A stretch of 34,199 nt of DNA from Burkholderiales bacterium. Its GTDB lineage: Bacteria > Pseudomonadota > Gammaproteobacteria > Burkholderiales > Ga0077523. Positions 16,009 to 24,321 of this stretch are shown one piece after another. The notes under the pieces were generated by a model. That model was not told where the DNA came from and ran no database searches. It was given only the letters and a program-made list of their open reading frames with translations. The translations under genes were made by a program, and so were the position numbers. The stretch is from positions 1 through 34,199 of the forward strand of contig JAIESW010000032.1 of the NCBI GenBank assembly GCA_019745565.1, written 5' to 3'. How positions within the stretch are numbered: position 1 is the first letter of the stretch; the number at the start of each line of letters is the position of its first letter.

Positions 16009-16287
16009 ATGTGCCGCAACATCCGGACCCTGTTCAACTTCAAACCACCCGTCACCGACGACGAGATACACGCGGCCGCCCTGCAGTTCGTCCGCAAGGT
16101 GACCGGCTTCAACAAACCCTCGAAGACCAACGAGGCCGCCTTCCTGAAAGCCGTCGACGAGATCTCGCGAGTGTCGCGCGATCTGATGCAGTCCCTCGAG
16201 ACGACGGCACCCGCGCGCAACCGGGAGGAGGAAGCCGCGAAAGCGAAAGCTCGCTCGGCCCTGCGCTACACCGCGAGACCCCAATGA
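16009..16287 (+). CDS. DUF2277 family protein
   Basis: The 92-residue protein begins MCRNIRTLFNFKPPVTDDEI and contains LQFVRKVTGFNKPSKTNEAAF, both diagnostic of DUF2277. A basic Ala/Lys/Arg-rich C-terminus follows. It is soluble, with no signal or membrane segment. The function is unknown. The ATG at 16009 gives the usual family N-terminus. It lies 103 bases after the exporter gene and 24 bases before the MetX-like gene, so it may be co-transcribed with the latter. Confidence 0.88.
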   Translation: MCRNIRTLFNFKPPVTDDEIHAAALQFVRKVTGFNKPSKTNEAAFLKAVDEISRVSRDLMQSLETTAPARNREEEAAKAKARSALRYTARPQ

Positions 16288-16311
16288 CCGCCCCGCTGCC
16301 CGGCTCCGCAA

Positions 16312-17355
16312 ATGGACGGTAGCGGCTTTCGTCATCCCCCATTGTCTCCGGGGCAGATCGACGCTCCTCACCTTCACGCTGATCTCGGCGACCTGCGGCT
16401 GGAGTCCGGCGAGGTCATCCACGATTTTCGCCAGTCGTACGTCATCCACGGCAAGCTCAGCGCCAACCGCAGCAACGCGATCCTGGTCTGCGCCTCGCTC
16501 ACGGGCAACCACCATCGACTCGATTTCCTGATCGGGCCAGGACTCGCACTGGACCCGGATCACTACTGCATCATCGCAACCGATCCGATCGGCAACGGGC
16601 TCTCCACTTCGCCGTCGAACAGTGCCCGTCAGCCGGGCATGGCGTTCCCGCGGTTCGCGATCCGCGACATGGTGCATGCGCAGTACCGGCTTCTGGTGGA
16701 GGCCCTCGGCATCCGGCACCTGCACGCCGTGGTCGGGGCATCCATGGGCGGCATGCAGGCGCTGCAATGGGCCGTTAGTCACGCGGACTTTATGACTGCA
16801 TGCGTGGCAATGACACCGATGGCGCGCACCTCGCCGTGGACCATCCTCGTCACGGAAACCGCTCGATCCTGCCTGATGGCCGATCCCGCCTGGGACGGCA
16901 CGCGTTTCACCGCCGTGCCTGAACGCGGCTGGCGCGCCTATGCCGGCCTCATGTCGGTGCTGCTGTCGCGCACGCCCAAGGCACTGGACCGGACGCTCGA
17001 CGGCCTGGATGCCGCGCATCAGTGGTTCGAACGGTCGGTGCGGCAGATACACCTCAACGCCTTCGATGCCACTGACTATCTGTATCAGTCCTGGGCCTAC
17101 GAGGCGCACGACGTGGGAACGACTCCGGGCTACGCCGGTACAGAAACCACCCTGACTGCCGTGAAGGCCCGCGCGCTGGTTCTGGCGCCGCCTCTGGACC
17201 TCTTCAATCCTGTCGAGAGTGCGCACGCCACTGCGGCGGCGATTCCCCGGGGACACTTCGTGGAGATCCCCTCCGTGCAAGGCCACCAAGCTGCTACGAG
17301 TCTTACCGAGGCCGACGCGGAATTCCTCAACCAGGTGATTCGCGAATTTCTGTAG
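16312..17355 (+). CDS. MetX-like alpha/beta hydrolase (homoserine acetyltransferase family), copy 1
   Basis: The 347-residue protein is of the alpha/beta-hydrolase group around homoserine O-acetyltransferase. The nucleophile elbow GASMGGMQALQW places Ser144. Asp296 (PLDLFNP) and His325 (QGHQAA) fit the rest of the triad. LTGNHH (64-68) and TDPIGNGLSTSPSN (90-103) match the oxyanion region and MetX-type DxxGxxxGxxSPS pattern. No methionine-pathway neighbours are present, so a different acyl-transfer or hydrolase role is likely. No clear ribosome site precedes the ATG. A divergent relative lies at 22.0 kb. Confidence 0.85.
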   Translation: MDGSGFRHPPLSPGQIDAPHLHADLGDLRLESGEVIHDFRQSYVIHGKLSANRSNAILVCASLTGNHHRLDFLIGPGLALDPDHYCIIATDPIGNGLSTSPSNSARQPGMAFPRFAIRDMVHAQYRLLVEALGIRHLHAVVGASMGGMQALQWAVSHADFMTACVAMTPMARTSPWTILVTETARSCLMADPAWDGTRFTAVPERGWRAYAGLMSVLLSRTPKALDRTLDGLDAAHQWFERSVRQIHLNAFDATDYLYQSWAYEAHDVGTTPGYAGTETTLTAVKARALVLAPPLDLFNPVESAHATAAAIPRGHFVEIPSVQGHQAATSLTEADAEFLNQVIREFL

Positions 17356-17509
17356 CCGGACAGCGTCGGCTCGGCGGCGCGCCTCGCCATGACGCTTGCA
17401 AGGCGACCATCTGGACACTTGACGATATGCCGCAGTGGGGCTCCACTCGTGATCGAAGCCGTGATGCCCCTTTCCTCGCACGCATTGGGACCCACTCAAC
17501 GGAGGTCAT

Positions 17510-17934
17510 GTGATTGAGTCAAGAGGCGATGCCTGCTCGATGCGTGCACCGAGAATCTTGACGTTCCTGCTCGCGCTGACCGTCCCGCTTTTCGGACGCG
17601 CGGACCCCCAGGCCGATGCGGAAGGTCGGCGCCTCGAAGCAACACCGGTGCGCATCCAGCGGACTCAGGCCAGCGTCTACCAGCAGTTCCAGATGGCGCA
17701 GGAGCTGCGCCGCGTGGAAGTGGCGAAGCCGGACCCACGGCGCTTCCGTCCAGCCCGCAAGTCAGCGCCCCCCCCCTCGACTACAACGAGCTGCAGAGGA
17801 TCCGCGCCGAGCGAGAGCAGCGCATCAAGGATCTCGATGCCGAGATCAAGCGCTTGTACGCCCGCTATCGGTATCTCGAAGCGCAGAAGGAACCCCTGTT
17901 GAGTCGGCTCGGGGAGCTGTCGCGTACGCCTTGA
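17510..17934 (+). pseudogene. Small secreted protein gene split by a C9 tract frameshift
   Basis: The first frame starts at GTG 17510 (GGAGG at 17501-17505) or ATG 17540 and encodes a signal peptide (RAPRILTFLLALTVPLFGRA) and a charged helical segment. At the nine-C run (17768-17776) the sensible reading moves to the -1 frame. It then continues LDYNELQRIRAEREQRI, DLDAEIKRLYARYRYLEAQK and ends at TGA 17932-17934. Adding one C, or a -1 ribosomal slip, would join both parts into one helical secreted protein of about 130 residues. Without the shift the first frame ends at 17902 with unrelated Ser/Arg-rich sequence. Sequencing error, phase variation or slippage are all possible. Confidence 0.65.
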
Positions 17935-18021
17935 GTTGACGGTCTCGCGGATGCGCCTCGATGGGGGCATTGTCGCGACGGGCACCATCGATGTAGGCGG
18001 CGTTCGAGAAGACTAGCGGAT

Positions 18022-18037
18022 CGACCGCGGGCGGTCG
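18022..18037. promoter_or_regulatory. Perfect inverted repeat before the racemase-like gene
   Basis: CGACCGC and GCGGTCG are separated by two bases, 70 bp before the start codon. The two-base centre makes a dyad operator more likely than a hairpin. In GC-rich DNA such a repeat could be chance. Confidence 0.25.
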
Positions 18038-18106
18038 GGTAAGCTTCGGGCCGATACACTTGCTCGACGTTCCCACCGATAAATCCTCCCAGAAGGAGCT
18101 GCCTTC

Positions 18107-19210
18107 ATGAACACCCCGGCCATCCCGCGCCTCACCCTGGAAAGCGTCCGCATCCGCGGCGTCGTCGTTCCCCTGCGCCGCCCCATCGTCGCGAAGGTGG
18201 GCGAGTTTCGCCAATGGCCGTTCATCCTGATCGACGTCATGACGAAGGAAGGGGTGATCGGTCGCAGCTACCTCGAGCCGTACGTGGAAAAGTCGGTCAA
18301 GTACATCGCCCAGGCGATCACCGACCTCGCCGACGCGCTGAAGGGCAAACCGCTCGCACCGCTCGACGCCTACCGCGACAACATGCGCACGATGCACCTG
18401 GTCGGACGGGAGGGCGTCTCGTTGATCGCGATTTCCGGGCTCGACATGGCCATCTGGGACGCGCTCGCCAAGGCCGCCAACGTGCCGCTCGCCGTGCTGC
18501 TGGGCGCAACGACCGGGCCGGTACGCGCATACAACACCAACGGGCTTTGGCTAATCCCCCTGGACCGCGTCGAGAAGGAAGCTGCGGAACTGGTCGCGCA
18601 AGGCAACTTCAAGGCGATCAAGATCCGCTTGGGGCGCGAGAAGCTCAAGGACGACCTGGCCGTCATCGCTGCGGTCCGGCGCGCGGTCGGGGAAGATGTC
18701 CAGCTCATGTGCGACTTCAACCAGGGGTTGGCCTTCGGCGAAGCGCTGCTGCGACTGCATGCGCTGGACGACCAGGGGCTTTCCTGGTTCGAAGAGCCGA
18801 TCGTCTACGACAACCTCGAAGGCTGCGCCCAGATCGCGCGCAAGATGAAGACCCCGGTCCAGATCGGCGAGAACATCTACGGCCCGCGCGAGTTCCTGAA
18901 GGCAGTGAACGCACGCGCGGCTGACCTGTACATGCCGGATCTCATGCGTATTGGCGGCGTCACCGGTTTCATGCGTTCGGCCGCGATCGCCGGTGCCGCT
19001 GGCCTGCCCCTGTCCAATCACCTGTACCCCATGATCTCGACGCACCTGCTGCGCGCAAGCGAGACTGCGGATTGGCTGGAATGGAGCGACTGGGCGGAGC
19101 CGATCCTCGCCAATCCGTTGCCCGTGAAGGATGGGTTCGCGATGGTGCCCGACGTACCCGGTGTCGGGCTGGAGTGGAACGAGGAAGCGGTGAAGCGGCT
19201 GGCGATGTAG
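18107..19210 (+). CDS. Mandelate racemase/muconate-lactonizing enzyme family protein (enolase superfamily)
   Basis: The 367-residue enzyme has the full MR-type active-site set: Lys172 and Arg174 (IKIRLG), metal ligands Asp203 (CDFNQG), Glu229 or Glu230 (FEEP) and Glu255 (GENIYG), the Asp278-His305 pair (MPDLMRIGG and SNHLYP), and Glu325 (DWLEW). In mandelate racemase the second Lys of the KxK pair is the S-specific base; here that position is Arg. The enzyme therefore likely acts on a 2-hydroxyacid or sugar-acid carboxylate by proton abstraction, but may be a dehydratase or epimerase with different stereochemistry. GAAGGAG precedes the ATG. Confidence 0.88.
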   Translation: MNTPAIPRLTLESVRIRGVVVPLRRPIVAKVGEFRQWPFILIDVMTKEGVIGRSYLEPYVEKSVKYIAQAITDLADALKGKPLAPLDAYRDNMRTMHLVGREGVSLIAISGLDMAIWDALAKAANVPLAVLLGATTGPVRAYNTNGLWLIPLDRVEKEAAELVAQGNFKAIKIRLGREKLKDDLAVIAAVRRAVGEDVQLMCDFNQGLAFGEALLRLHALDDQGLSWFEEPIVYDNLEGCAQIARKMKTPVQIGENIYGPREFLKAVNARAADLYMPDLMRIGGVTGFMRSAAIAGAAGLPLSNHLYPMISTHLLRASETADWLEWSDWAEPILANPLPVKDGFAMVPDVPGVGLEWNEEAVKRLAM

Positions 19211-19345
19211 CAACGGCCGCGGGTAGCGTTCGGCACGGCGTCGCTGCAAGTGTCGCAGCGACGAGAGCTTCAAGTCCCGTCCGACTCCGTTTCGATTCAA
19301 CCGTCGGCGGACATGTGTTCCCGCCCCACGTCAACGAGGAGACTC

Positions 19346-19780
19346 ATGATGAGAAATTCGTTCTTGCTGCTTGGCCTATGCGCGATGTCCATGGTCGGAT
19401 CGCTCAACGCCGCAGAGAGCGACAAGGCCGGGATCATGATCCCGGCCAACGCGATGGACTGGAAGGAACTGAACCCGGCCTGGCCCGTGACGATGGTTGT
19501 GCTGTGGGGCGACCGCAGCAAGGGGGAATACGCAATGCTCCTCAAACTGCCGGCAGGCTTCGTCGCACCGATCCATGCCCACACCGGCGACTACTACGGC
19601 ATCAATCTCACGGGAACCTGGCGCCACTCTTTCGAAGGCGGCGAGGAGAAAGATCTACCGCCCGGTTCCTATGTTTTCCAGCCAGGATTGGGCTGGCATG
19701 GCGACGCCTGCGTGGGCCCCGAAGACTGTACCCTCTTCCTCCACCAACACGTGAAGGGCGATTTCATTCCCAAGCCGTAG
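19346..19780 (+). CDS. Secreted cupin-domain protein (DUF4437-like)
   Basis: The 144-residue protein has a signal peptide (about 1-23, ending NAAE) and a single cupin barrel. Probable metal ligands are His77 and His79 in PIHAHTGDYYG, with a later His118 (GLGWHGD). GAGGAG lies five bases before the first of two adjacent ATGs (19346, 19349). A longer in-frame start at 19250 is unlikely because it lacks a ribosome site and would hide the signal peptide. It follows the racemase-like gene on the same strand by 135 bp. DUF4437 is my best family guess. Confidence 0.75.
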   Translation: MMRNSFLLLGLCAMSMVGSLNAAESDKAGIMIPANAMDWKELNPAWPVTMVVLWGDRSKGEYAMLLKLPAGFVAPIHAHTGDYYGINLTGTWRHSFEGGEEKDLPPGSYVFQPGLGWHGDACVGPEDCTLFLHQHVKGDFIPKP

Positions 19781-19863
19781 CAGCACATTGCCCCGGATCT
19801 CGATAATCACGTCGAGACCCGGTGAATCGCGCGAGTTCGCTGCCGACGCCTCTGCTCGTCACA

Positions 19864-20631
19864 TCACGGCGAAGCCGTGAGCACCCTGCCACCCTCGAAA
19901 GTGATGGACTTGGGTTCCCACCGCAGGAGCAGCGGGCCCTCCGCCATGGCTAGGTATTCCTTGTCCTGATCGCCCGGCCTCTTGGCCACATTGCCGCAGC
20001 GAACTTCCACGGATTGTCCGCCCGAAATGGCTTCGGCCCGGTCGATGAAGCAACTGTCCAGACCCATCAGCGAATCGGGATCCGACGGCGAACGCACCGA
20101 GACGGAGCCGGTCACGTGGACAATGGCCTGCGCCGTGTTGTTCTTCAGGCGATAGGTGGTGACGAGAGTTGGCGCATCGTGGATCGCCTCCCCGGGACCG
20201 GGCCGGCGGCCGGTCGCCTCGTCGGCAGTCACGATCTCTTTCCTGACGAGCTCGATGCCGAGGGCTTCGCGCAACGGTTCGAACGCAGCGTCACGCGCGG
20301 CACGGAAGTCGGCAAGCTTGGCCTCTTCGGCGCTGTTCGTGACCACGAACTCCTTCTGGAGCTTGATGGCCTCGGCGAACGTGCGCGCCGTCAACGGTGC
20401 GCTGGGGTCGGCCAGGTTCGGGGGCAACACGTCGCCTTTGCTGCGATTGAGGTAGTCCAGCACCAGCTGGCGCTCTTCGGGGGGCAGCTTGTTCAGCTGC
20501 GGTTGAATCTTGGGAATGTCGGCCAGATTCAAAGGCAATCGTGTCGCATGCGGGTCCGGCGAGCAGGCGGCCAGGCTGCCGGACAGCAGTATTGAGATCA
20601 CCACAATCCGTGGTGTCTTCGATGGGGTCAT
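19864..20631 (-). CDS. Predicted lipoprotein of unknown function
   Basis: The 255-residue protein has a lipoprotein signal: a basic start, a hydrophobic core and lipobox L-A-A-C with the lipidated Cys at 23. The mature part has a helical region with KLPPEERQLVLDYLNR (48-63) and RTFAEAIKLQKEF, then a beta-rich C-terminal half with TLVTTYRLKNNTAQAIVHV, which suggests an immunoglobulin-like or similar sandwich. I do not recognise a named family. It is convergent with the cupin gene and has no evident operon partner. Confidence 0.75.
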   Translation of the reverse strand: MTPSKTPRIVVISILLSGSLAACSPDPHATRLPLNLADIPKIQPQLNKLPPEERQLVLDYLNRSKGDVLPPNLADPSAPLTARTFAEAIKLQKEFVVTNSAEEAKLADFRAARDAAFEPLREALGIELVRKEIVTADEATGRRPGPGEAIHDAPTLVTTYRLKNNTAQAIVHVTGSVSVRSPSDPDSLMGLDSCFIDRAEAISGGQSVEVRCGNVAKRPGDQDKEYLAMAEGPLLLRWEPKSITFEGGRVLTASP

Positions 20632-20866
20632 CGTTGTATCCCGTAGAGCCTCGAAGGATCAGCCTTCGCACAGCAGTGACGCGCGCGCCAAACTTTACGG
20701 CACGAAACCGGCAGTGCTGTACGTCTTCTACGCAGAACCGCAAGCGGTTCGACGTCATCCGCAGGGCTGGCCGATCGAGCCAATTGGCATGCAGCGTGCT
20801 CCGCATCCGCTCCAGCGCTCGAGAGACGGGGTCGAACCGTCGCCAGCCTACGTAGGGAGACAGACT

Positions 20867-21349
20867 TTGCCGATCAATGCCGTCGCCGACCAATACCTGC
20901 GCGCCTTCCGGGAGAACGCCGAGTTCGAGGGAGGGCTCAACTTCCGTCGGGCGCTGACACAGTCGAAACTCGATTTCTCCGTCGGCAGCCTCGAGCGCGT
21001 CGATACTCTGCTGGACCAGATCCGGGCTCGATTTGCGCCGGAACCCGACCAGTTCATCGCCGATCAGCGCAACGTCAATTTCCTCTACCTGCTGGCGTTC
21101 TACGTCGGCGAGGTCGTGGTCCGGGCGAACGGCGCCGCGATCGAATGGCTGCAATACGACGAAATGATCGAGCGCATCCCGAGCAACCGGGATTTCTTTC
21201 CTTACTGCTTCGGGTCGTCGGTCACATGCATCCTGTCCTGGGGGACCGAGGACGGGGCGTTCTTCGTGCCGCTGGCGTCGATCGAGGAACGGCTTTACGA
21301 GGCCGAGCCGACCAAGAGTGTCGCGTTCAGTGCCGGCGCGTTCCTGTGA
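20867..21349 (+). CDS. Unknown soluble protein, about 160 residues
   Basis: The probable start is TTG 20867, with AGGGAG about eight bases upstream. In-frame sequence further upstream looks non-coding. The product begins PINAVADQYLRAFRENAEFE. It has a helical N-terminal half (FSVGSLERVDTLLDQIRARF) and a conserved-looking centre, FLYLLAFYVGEVVVRANG followed by IEWLQYDEMI. It has no signal peptide; the central hydrophobic stretch is interrupted by charge, so it is probably not a membrane helix. I cannot name the family. Confidence 0.6.
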   Translation: MPINAVADQYLRAFRENAEFEGGLNFRRALTQSKLDFSVGSLERVDTLLDQIRARFAPEPDQFIADQRNVNFLYLLAFYVGEVVVRANGAAIEWLQYDEMIERIPSNRDFFPYCFGSSVTCILSWGTEDGAFFVPLASIEERLYEAEPTKSVAFSAGAFL

Positions 21350-21490
21350 TCGCGAGTTTCGCGGTTCTTGCCGGACGCTTCGATCGGCCCGCTGCCGCTG
21401 GTCCGCGGATGGATGTGAATCGCATTCGGTTGTACCGGCCGGACATCAAGTCCACTCTCGACATCCGGCTCGGTCGCACGGCTTTCGAGG

Positions 21491-21973
21491 TCAGTTCAAC
21501 CCCATGCAGCTCGCGTAGTAGCTGACGGTTCCGGACCAGTCCGAGAAGATACCCAGGATGCCGATCTGCTTCGCCAGGACATCCAGCGTTGTCATGATGT
21601 CACCGTCGTTCGTCAGCGCGTCCAGCGTGGTCTGGTAGTAGTACGAGGGCGCCGCGGTCCCCTTGGTCGGGAGCACGTCCTCAACGATGCGACCGGAACG
21701 CTCGAGGGTCCAGGTGATGATGTCGAGCCCAGCGGCCTTCGCATCCTTCGCGTACTGCGACGGCACGATCCTGTAGAACAACCCCTTGCTGCAGCTTTCG
21801 AACTTCCGCTTGAGCGGACCCGGGGTCATCGTGTCGATCAGATAGTAGGGGCGCGGGCCGACCTGCACCGCCGCACCCTTGCTGTCATCGCGATCCCGCT
21901 CGCGGTCGCGATGGTCGTCTCCGGCGCACCCCCCGCCCGGAAAGCATCCGGGCGTTTGCGCAGGTTCATTGGT
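21491..21973 (-). pseudogene. Glycerophosphodiester phosphodiesterase family remnant with catalytic core deleted
   Basis: The frame keeps both ends of a known long GDPD form. The N-terminal mature piece is [12 protein letters not shown]...[15 protein letters not shown]. It runs directly into the C-terminal piece [20 protein letters not shown], followed by ERSG and [19 protein letters not shown]. In full-length relatives a couple of hundred residues or more, including the catalytic IGHRGA and ECDV motifs, lie between these parts; here they are absent. The junction is near 21769. The first start codon is a GTG at 21868. The open frame upstream encodes a low-complexity H/D/R segment but no signal peptide. 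It is almost certainly non-functional as an enzyme. Confidence 0.8.
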
Positions 21974-21997
21974 TCATGTATAAACCTTTACTCATAG
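21969..21997 (+). promoter_or_regulatory. Candidate promoter with imperfect palindrome before the second MetX-like gene
   Basis: An imperfect 16-bp dyad, GGTTCATGTATAAACC (21971-21986), lies in an AT-rich patch unusual for this window. It overlaps a possible -35 TTGGTT (21969-21974), with TCATAG 17 bp further on. A regulator bound to the dyad would block or control the gene that starts at 22021. Confidence 0.4.
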
Positions 21998-22020
21998 ATA
22001 TCCACCGAGACCGATCCGCG

Positions 22021-23088
22021 ATGGGCGTGACGCAGGAACCCCGAACCGAAGCCCAGGCGCCCGGCGCCACCGCCCGGTCCGCGCCGTCCGCCGAAGGGGT
22101 GCACGAACTCCGCGACTTCCCCCTGCAAAGCGGTGAGGTCCTGCCGAGCGTGCGGATCGCCTGGAAATCCTTCGGGCGGCTCAACGCCGGCGCCTCGAAC
22201 GTCATCATCTACCCCACATCCTTCGGGGCGAAGGACGAAGACATCGAATGGCTGGTGCACGAGCAGGTGCTGGACCCGGAGCGCTACTTCATCGTCATCC
22301 TCAATCTCACGGGTAACGGCAAGTCGACCTCGCCCAGTCATTTTCCGGAAGCAACTAGCTTCCCCGGCATTTCGGTCTACGACAACGTCTACGCGCAACG
22401 CCTCACGGTGGAAGCGCTGTTCGGCATCCGCGAAGTCGAGATGGTGTACGGCTGGTCGATGGGCGGCATGCAGGCCTACCACTGGGCGACCGCGTTTCCC
22501 GACTTGGTTCGTCGCATCGTCGTGGTGTGCGGGTCCGCCCGCTGCGCCACCCACAACTACGTGTTCCTGGAGGGCGTGAAGGCCACGTTGCAGACGGACC
22601 CGGACTTTCGTGACGGCTGGTTTCACGGCCCCGCGCGCCGCGGGCTCGCAGCGATGGCGCGCGTATACGCGGGTTGGGCGCTGTCGCAGTCGTGGTATCG
22701 GGAGCAGAAATGGGTCGAGGGCGGCTACAAGTCGCTCGAGGACTTCCTGCAGCGCTCCTGGGTGGAGCCGTTTTCGCAGCGCGACCCCAACAACGTCTGC
22801 GCACAGATCCGCACCTGGCAGGAAGCCGATGTCGGGCGTCACCCGGCGTACGGCGGCAACTGGCAGGCAGCGCTGCTCGGCATCCAGGCGTCCGTGCTGC
22901 TGGTACCCGGCGAGACCGATCTCTATTTCCGCGTGCGCGACAACGAACTCGAGGCCGAGCATCTGCGCAACGTGACGATGACACCGATTCCTTCGATCTG
23001 GGGGCATCGGGCGGGCAATCCGCGGCACGGCGGGGCGGATCTCGCCTTCATTCGTGCGGCGGTTGCGCGGCACCTGGCGGTGGGATGA
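22021..23088 (+). CDS. MetX-like alpha/beta hydrolase, copy 2
   Basis: The 355-residue protein is of the homoserine-acetyltransferase-like alpha/beta hydrolase family. The nucleophile is Ser146 in YGWSMGGMQAYHW. Asp300 (GETDLYF) and His329 (IWGHRAG) complete the triad. NLTGNGKSTSPS (95-106) matches the same pattern as in copy 1. It lacks methionine-gene neighbours. ATG 22021 is preferred over 21976 because the upstream AT-rich dyad and promoter-like hexamers would then be non-coding; neither start has a strong ribosome site. The two copies are clearly divergent, so they are not a recent duplication. Confidence 0.85.
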   Translation: MGVTQEPRTEAQAPGATARSAPSAEGVHELRDFPLQSGEVLPSVRIAWKSFGRLNAGASNVIIYPTSFGAKDEDIEWLVHEQVLDPERYFIVILNLTGNGKSTSPSHFPEATSFPGISVYDNVYAQRLTVEALFGIREVEMVYGWSMGGMQAYHWATAFPDLVRRIVVVCGSARCATHNYVFLEGVKATLQTDPDFRDGWFHGPARRGLAAMARVYAGWALSQSWYREQKWVEGGYKSLEDFLQRSWVEPFSQRDPNNVCAQIRTWQEADVGRHPAYGGNWQAALLGIQASVLLVPGETDLYFRVRDNELEAEHLRNVTMTPIPSIWGHRAGNPRHGGADLAFIRAAVARHLAVG

Positions 23089-23163
23089 GGGAGCTTCGTG
23101 CAGCGTCGTCCAGCGATCCCGGATCCGTCAGCGGGCGTGGAGATGACCGCGGGTTTCGACCGC

Positions 23164-23358
23164 GGCCCCCATCCCAACCTTCCCCCACCTTTGGTGGGGG
23201 AAGGGGTGCACACCCCCACCCCGGCTGCGCCGGGGGAGGGAGTGCATGCGGCTGGCGTTTTCGCCGGCCCCCATCCCGACCTTCCCCCACCTCCGGTGGG
23301 GGAAGGGGTGTACGTCCCCTCCCCCGGCTTTGCCGGGGGAGGGTCAGGGTGGGGGCAA
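23164..23358. repeat. Array of four dispersed stem-loop/G-run repeats
   Basis: Four palindromic units alternate between two subtypes. One is built around CTTCCCCCACC/GGTGGGGGAAG (two copies, differing in the loop), the other around TCCCCCGG/CCGGGGGA. The last ends in the G-rich tail GGGTCAGGGTGGGGGC. The 343-bp gap between the MetX-like gene and gntR holds this array and little else; no gene is seen in it. Confidence 0.88.
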
Positions 23359-23431
23359 CACCCGCACCCCGGCCAATCAAACGCGCACGTCAGATGCGCG
23401 GCAGCAACACAGTCCACGGAGGAAGCACGAC

Positions 23432-24280
23432 ATGACAACCACGATCCCCGGCACCAACATCATCGCGAAGAGCAGTCCGCGACAACCGCGACCACCGGCT
23501 CCACGCAGCCGCTCGGCCGCCATTTCCACGGCAGCCGATGCGCTGCTGCGCGGCGACGGCACGTCGATCAACCCGTTCGAACTTACGGTCGAGCGCCTCG
23601 GTTCTTCGATCAAGATGGGTCTCTTCGCGCCCGGCGATCAGTTGCTGCCGGAGCGCGAGCTGGCGGCGTTGATGGGTGTCAGCCGCCTCACCTTGCGCGC
23701 AGCGCTGCGGGCGCTGGAGCAGGCCGGATTCGTCACCGTGCAGCGCGGGCGCTACGGCGGCACGTTCGTCGCTCAATCGGTGCCCATCCTGGACAAGCAG
23801 CGCCGCCTGAAAGCCGCGCTCAACATCGCCCCGGACGTGCTGGAAGACTGGATCTCGCAGCGGCACGTCCTCGAAGTGGGTGTCGCGGAACTCGCGGCCC
23901 AGAAGGCCAGCGAATCGCAGATCCGGGCGCTCGTGGATCTCAACGCCCAGATGAAGGCCTTCGAGCACGATCTCAATCGCTATCGGCCGCTCGACACCAT
24001 GTTCCATCTCGGGCTCGCCCGTGCCACCGGGTCCGGCGGGCTCGAGACCTGGGTCGCGCAGACCCACGCGCGGCTGTCGGAGCTGATGCGCTTCATTCCG
24101 TCGACCAAGGGAGCGCTCTCCCATTCCACCGACTATCACGCACAGATCCTGGACGCGATTGCCCGACGCGATGCCCAGGAAGCGCGCCACGTGATGGCAC
24201 AGCACGTCGACGCGACCAGCAGCATGTTGCGCGGCCTCCTGCCGCAACGAGCGCGTCGCTCCACCGTGCGACGCAAATGA
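23432..24280 (+). CDS. GntR-family regulator with FCD-type effector domain
   Basis: The 282-residue regulator starts with about 50 residues of Ser/Pro/Arg-rich extension, then a GntR winged helix (LTVERLGSSIKMGLFAPGDQLLPERELAALMGVSRLT region, about 52-90, followed by the wing VQRGRYGGTFV). A C-terminal all-helical FCD domain follows, with DTMFHLGLARATG and a His-rich end (DYHAQILDAI...HVMAQHV) that may bind metal and a carboxylate ligand. GGAGGAA precedes the ATG at 23432. It is 41 bp from the glutamine-synthetase-like gene on the same strand and probably controls the following catabolic operon. Confidence 0.9.
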   Translation: MTTTIPGTNIIAKSSPRQPRPPAPRSRSAAISTAADALLRGDGTSINPFELTVERLGSSIKMGLFAPGDQLLPERELAALMGVSRLTLRAALRALEQAGFVTVQRGRYGGTFVAQSVPILDKQRRLKAALNIAPDVLEDWISQRHVLEVGVAELAAQKASESQIRALVDLNAQMKAFEHDLNRYRPLDTMFHLGLARATGSGGLETWVAQTHARLSELMRFIPSTKGALSHSTDYHAQILDAIARRDAQEARHVMAQHVDATSSMLRGLLPQRARRSTVRRK

Positions 24281-24321
24281 CCTTCCTACCCTTCCCTCTT
24301 CACTGACCAACGGACCTCACC

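Noticed and set aside
20826..20850. tRNA-like T-arm on the minus strand (GACGG-TTCGACC-CCGTC)
   Set aside because: The five-bp stem and TTCGA loop look right, but no matching acceptor strand, anticodon arm or D-arm was found at the proper distances. It is probably chance, or a tRNA scrap too short to call.
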